9,408 nt of DNA. Source: Bacillota bacterium. Lineage in GTDB: Bacteria; Bacillota; Bacilli; Bacillales_B; DSM-18226. Of this stretch, positions 6,323 to 9,408 are shown in pieces (position 1 is the stretch's first letter; each line of letters begins with the position of its first letter). The stretch is taken from positions 1 through 9,408 of the forward strand of contig JAKACS010000084.1 of the NCBI GenBank assembly GCA_021821235.1, in the 5' to 3' direction. The notes under the pieces were generated by a model that was given only the letters and a program-made list of their open reading frames with translations, was not told where the DNA came from and made no database searches. The position numbers and the translations under genes are program-made.

Positions 6323-9300
6323 TTAAACTCTCTGAATCCGAAACGCAAATTCCATATTCTGATCCGCCAGCAAAAGATGTTCATCGTGAACTGGCGCACC
6401 CCAACTGTCATCGCCGCCAACCCCCATCTGCCGGCCAGCAACGGTCACGACTGTATAATGAATCGGCGGAAGTTCAAAATGATGGGAAGCATGTTCCAGT
6501 TCAAACGCTGTATAAGGAGAAATCGTGCATTCCACTGTTTTCTCGCCTGAAGAAATTTTGATTCCTTGTCCTTTTTTGTTTGTGATGCTGACCGTACGGA
6601 CGCCCGTATGGTTTCCCGATTCCTGCGGCATGACATAGCCTGCTACTTGATCGGCAACTGTATTTTTAAAGATTCCAAGCCGGGCACCGCAAGCACGATC
6701 CGAGTAGTTTTCCTCCGGCCCCAAAGCATACCATTCCAATTGGTCATAATCAGCCGAAAGCTTAAAGGATAGGGCAAAGATGGGCATCTGCGGCAAGTTT
6801 TCCGCTCCGTGATAGCCGAAGTGAACTTGAATGCTGCCATCAGGATAAACCGTATAGCTTACTTTGACCTCCATTTCCCGATGAATCGAAAAATGGTAAG
6901 TAAACGTGACCGTAAGATCGTTCTTGCCTTCATTTACCTCAACCCCAACGCATTTACGTGCAAGGCTGGCTGCGTACCATAAACCGGAGTGAAAGTTCTG
7001 GCCAAAACCGCGGTCATTATCGGTCGTTGCCCGCCAAAACAACGGTACCGGCGGCAGGGCAATCATTTCCCTTCCGGCATAGTTGACCGAAACCAAACTG
7101 CCCACTTGTTTTGAAAAAAGGATCGAAAAATCTCGGCCGTGAACACCAATATTGACATCTCCCTGTACCACTCGCAATTTTCCACTATAAGACGGCAGCT
7201 CTATCTTTTTGCCTTCCGCAAAGACAAATTGCCCAAAGGCAACCTCATGGCCGGCCTCTGCCCAATTAGACCTTTCCTTTACCTTAAAAGCAGTTTGAAT
7301 GCAGTATTCACCTGGTTGGTTAAATACGCCCACTGGCCAAGTGAATTCTAGTCTATGCTCGCTTTGCGGTTCAACCCTGATCTCAAGTTGATGGCGATAA
7401 AGCTCCTTGCCTTCAAGAAACAAAGCATACTCAAAGTTGCAGCCAGCCGTATTGCTGAAAAGATTTTCATTTACAATCGTTACGCCGTCTTTATCTGGTA
7501 CAAGTTTGATCGTTTGGTATAAGAATTTTACTTCCTGCATTTTTGGTGAAAGCTTGCGGTCGGCGTAAACAATTCCATTTGTACAAAAGCCGTAATCTGT
7601 CGGACGGTCGCCAAAGTCCCCGCCGTAGGCCAAAAATTCTTTTCCGTAGCGGTCCTTTTTGATAATCGCTTGATCGATAAAATCCCAAATAAAGCCGCCT
7701 TGGTACATAGGGTATTTCTTTTCCAGATCCGTATATTTGTACATACCGCCAAGGGAATTCCCCATTGCATGCATATACTCGCAACTGATATACGGCTTTT
7801 TCGGATCATCTGCTAAATAGTTTTCAATATCATGCGGTTTTGCATACATGCGGCTTTCCATATCACTTGTTTCTTTGTATTCAGGTGTGTGGAAAATGCC
7901 CTCATAGTGTACTAGTCTGCTTGGATCAACCGATTTGAAATAACGGGATACATTTAAGATTACTTCGCCGCCGTATGACTCATTGCCGCACGACCAAATT
8001 AAGATGGACGGATGATTTTTGTCCCGTTCAAACATTGAAATGGCTCTGTCCATAACAATATGCTGCCATTCATGTTTGTTTCCCGGAATAGTCCATGAAG
8101 GTTCAATAGCGCCCATTTTTTGCCATGATCCATGCGTTTCAAGGTTCATTTCGTCGATCACATAAATACCGTATACATCACATAGCTCATACCAGTAGCT
8201 TTGATTTGGATAATGAGACGTGCGAACGGCGTTAATATTATGGCGTTTCATTGTCTGAATATCCCAAAGCATGTCTTCTTTGGTGATCGCACGGCCCTTT
8301 CGGCAGTTGAACTCATGCCGGTTTACTCCTTTAAAAACAATGCGTTTGCCGTTTAGGTGCATGATTTTATCCATCATCTCAAACCGTCGAAAACCGATCT
8401 TCTGGGGAACCACCTCTGCCAATTGATCATGCTCATCGTATACGTGGATATAAAGGCGATACAAATATGGCTTTTCAGCACTCCAGAGCTTTGGCTGATC
8501 CACATCCATCGAGAGCGTCCAATTGCCGCTGCTATCCCTTTCAGCCTGTTTTACTGCGATAAGATCACTAGTTGGATCCTCAAGCTCCACAACAATTTTG
8601 GATGCAGTGTTTGCCGCGAACAATAGCTGAAAATCTCCTTGAATGGTTCCCTTTGTAAAAGTGGAATCAAGCTCAGCTCGAATATGCAAATCATAAATAT
8701 GTGCTCTCGGGACGGTGTAGAGGTATACATCCCGGAAAATTCCGGAGAAGCGCCAGAAGTCCTGATCCTCAAGCCAGCTGCCAGTACTTCGCTGGTATAC
8801 CTCAACAGCCAGCTTATTTTCCCCCTTGGTAATAAATGGGGTCAATTCAAATTCAGCAGGGGTAAAGGAATCCTCACTATAGCCGACAAATTCTCCATTC
8901 AACCATACATAAAATGAAGATTCGACCCCTTGAAAGGAGATATAGACCGGATGATTTTCCATCTGCTCAGGCAATACAAAGTGTTTCACATAGCTTCCAA
9001 CCGGATTATCATCCAGTGGGATTTCCGGCGGACGAATCTCATGATGTCCATCCCAAGGATATTGGGTGTTCACATACTGCAGCTGCCCATAACCTTGGAG
9101 CTGAATATGCCCAGGTACGGTGATGTCCCCCCAATAAGAGCAATCAAAATCACTTTGATAAAATTCCTCCGGACGATTGGCAGGGTTTACAGCATAATGG
9201 AATTTCCAATTTCCATTCAACTCATATCGCATTGCCATTGAACCAGCTTTCTTCGCCTCCGCCAACGTCTCATAATACGTATGATCTGAATGAGCCGGAA

Positions 9301-9361
9301 GCCGGTTAACCGCAAACACCTTTACATCCGATAACCAGCTAAGATCAGGATTTTTTGTCAT
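6323..9361 (-). CDS. lacZ: GH2 beta-galactosidase, LacZ type
   Basis: Hydrolyses lactose and related beta-galactosides. At 1012 residues it is close to E. coli LacZ (1023), and key positions nearly coincide. D201 in DQDFWR matches the galactose/sodium-binding D201. E408 and H410 (LETHG) match the magnesium ligands E416/H418. E461 in CGNESYGG is the acid/base, and E528 in SCEYMHAMGN is the nucleophile (E537 in E. coli). Domains in order are an N-terminal jelly roll (about 45-220), an immunoglobulin-like linker, a (beta/alpha)8 barrel (about 335-625), a second linker, and a C-terminal beta-sandwich with TDNDRGFG at about 780. There is no signal peptide or membrane segment, so it is cytoplasmic. 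The ATG has no in-frame alternative upstream. A possible ribosome binding site, AAAGGA at 9380-9375, is rather far away (13 nt). It is followed on the same strand by galA, suggesting a shared galactoside-utilisation unit. Confidence 0.96.
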   Translation of the reverse strand: MTKNPDLSWLSDVKVFAVNRLPAHSDHTYYETLAEAKKAGSMAMRYELNGNWKFHYAVNPANRPEEFYQSDFDCSYWGDITVPGHIQLQGYGQLQYVNTQYPWDGHHEIRPPEIPLDDNPVGSYVKHFVLPEQMENHPVYISFQGVESSFYVWLNGEFVGYSEDSFTPAEFELTPFITKGENKLAVEVYQRSTGSWLEDQDFWRFSGIFRDVYLYTVPRAHIYDLHIRAELDSTFTKGTIQGDFQLLFAANTASKIVVELEDPTSDLIAVKQAERDSSGNWTLSMDVDQPKLWSAEKPYLYRLYIHVYDEHDQLAEVVPQKIGFRRFEMMDKIMHLNGKRIVFKGVNRHEFNCRKGRAITKEDMLWDIQTMKRHNINAVRTSHYPNQSYWYELCDVYGIYVIDEMNLETHGSWQKMGAIEPSWTIPGNKHEWQHIVMDRAISMFERDKNHPSILIWSCGNESYGGEVILNVSRYFKSVDPSRLVHYEGIFHTPEYKETSDMESRMYAKPHDIENYLADDPKKPYISCEYMHAMGNSLGGMYKYTDLEKKYPMYQGGFIWDFIDQAIIKKDRYGKEFLAYGGDFGDRPTDYGFCTNGIVYADRKLSPKMQEVKFLYQTIKLVPDKDGVTIVNENLFSNTAGCNFEYALFLEGKELYRHQLEIRVEPQSEHRLEFTWPVGVFNQPGEYCIQTAFKVKERSNWAEAGHEVAFGQFVFAEGKKIELPSYSGKLRVVQGDVNIGVHGRDFSILFSKQVGSLVSVNYAGREMIALPPVPLFWRATTDNDRGFGQNFHSGLWYAASLARKCVGVEVNEGKNDLTVTFTYHFSIHREMEVKVSYTVYPDGSIQVHFGYHGAENLPQMPIFALSFKLSADYDQLEWYALGPEENYSDRACGARLGIFKNTVADQVAGYVMPQESGNHTGVRTVSITNKKGQGIKISSGEKTVECTISPYTAFELEHASHHFELPPIHYTVVTVAGRQMGVGGDDSWGAPVHDEHLLLADQNMEFAFRIQRV

Positions 9362-9408
9362 GATTCGTGCACAATCCTTTCTATATTTAAAACTATTTTA
9401 CGGAGCCC

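Noticed and set aside
6217..6561. A 114-codon + strand reading frame across the intergenic hairpins and the lacZ 3' end.
   Set aside because: Mostly antisense to the well-supported lacZ, low-complexity product, no ribosome binding site, no recognisable domain.
7491..7809. Two overlapping - strand reading frames of about 95 codons inside lacZ.
   Set aside because: They are alternative frames of the lacZ barrel region, which is intact with its catalytic residues in the main frame.
9358..9408. A - strand frame open from the window edge that ends in TGA overlapping the lacZ ATG (ATGA), as if an upstream gene ended there.
   Set aside because: Only 16 sense codons are visible, in AT-rich sequence that looks equally like a promoter/leader region; an open frame of this length is common by chance. 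Sequence beyond 9408 would settle it.
1..9408. CRISPR arrays, tRNA or rRNA genes, intact insertion sequences or phage genes.
   Set aside because: No regularly spaced repeats, no tRNA-like cloverleaf, and no transposase or phage-type reading frame was seen; the window is almost fully occupied by six metabolic genes.

Overview
The window looks like the chromosome of a Bacillaceae-type Firmicute, possibly a thermophilic or facultatively anaerobic one of the Geobacillus/Parageobacillus/Bacillus kind. The grounds are moderate-to-low GC by eye, strong AGGTGA/GGAAGTGA-type ribosome binding sites, use of GTG/TTG starts, and an alpha-galactosidase whose catalytic residues sit within about two positions of those I recall for the Geobacillus stearothermophilus enzymes. 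The species cannot be fixed from the sequence alone.

Left half (1-3734, + strand): a tightly overlapping ribonucleotide reductase (RNR) operon. It holds the 3' part of a class I (oxygen-requiring) small subunit, a flavodoxin, the class III (oxygen-sensitive, glycyl radical) reductase NrdD, and its radical-SAM activase NrdG. Every gene overlaps the next, so translation is probably coupled. The class I large subunit is presumably upstream of the window. One transcript would thus supply deoxynucleotides with and without oxygen. The flavodoxin sits where it could reduce NrdG, assist the class I cofactor, or both.

Boundary (3735-3853): a hairpin with T-runs on both strands ends the nrd operon and the convergent galactosidase genes.

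Right half (3854-9361, - strand): lacZ (GH2 beta-galactosidase), then galA (GH36 alpha-galactosidase) downstream. Neither has a signal peptide, so both should act in the cytoplasm on imported galactosides (lactose-type, and melibiose/raffinose-type), releasing galactose. No transporter or regulator is visible; those would lie beyond position 9408.

The 234-nt gap between lacZ and galA (6089-6322) is the least ordinary part. It contains a terminator-like hairpin 30 nt before the galA start. It also contains a hairpin-rich stretch of about 150 nt with competing complementary segments, ending in a terminator that points away from both flanking genes. This may be a small RNA or the remnant of a mobile element; I could not identify it.
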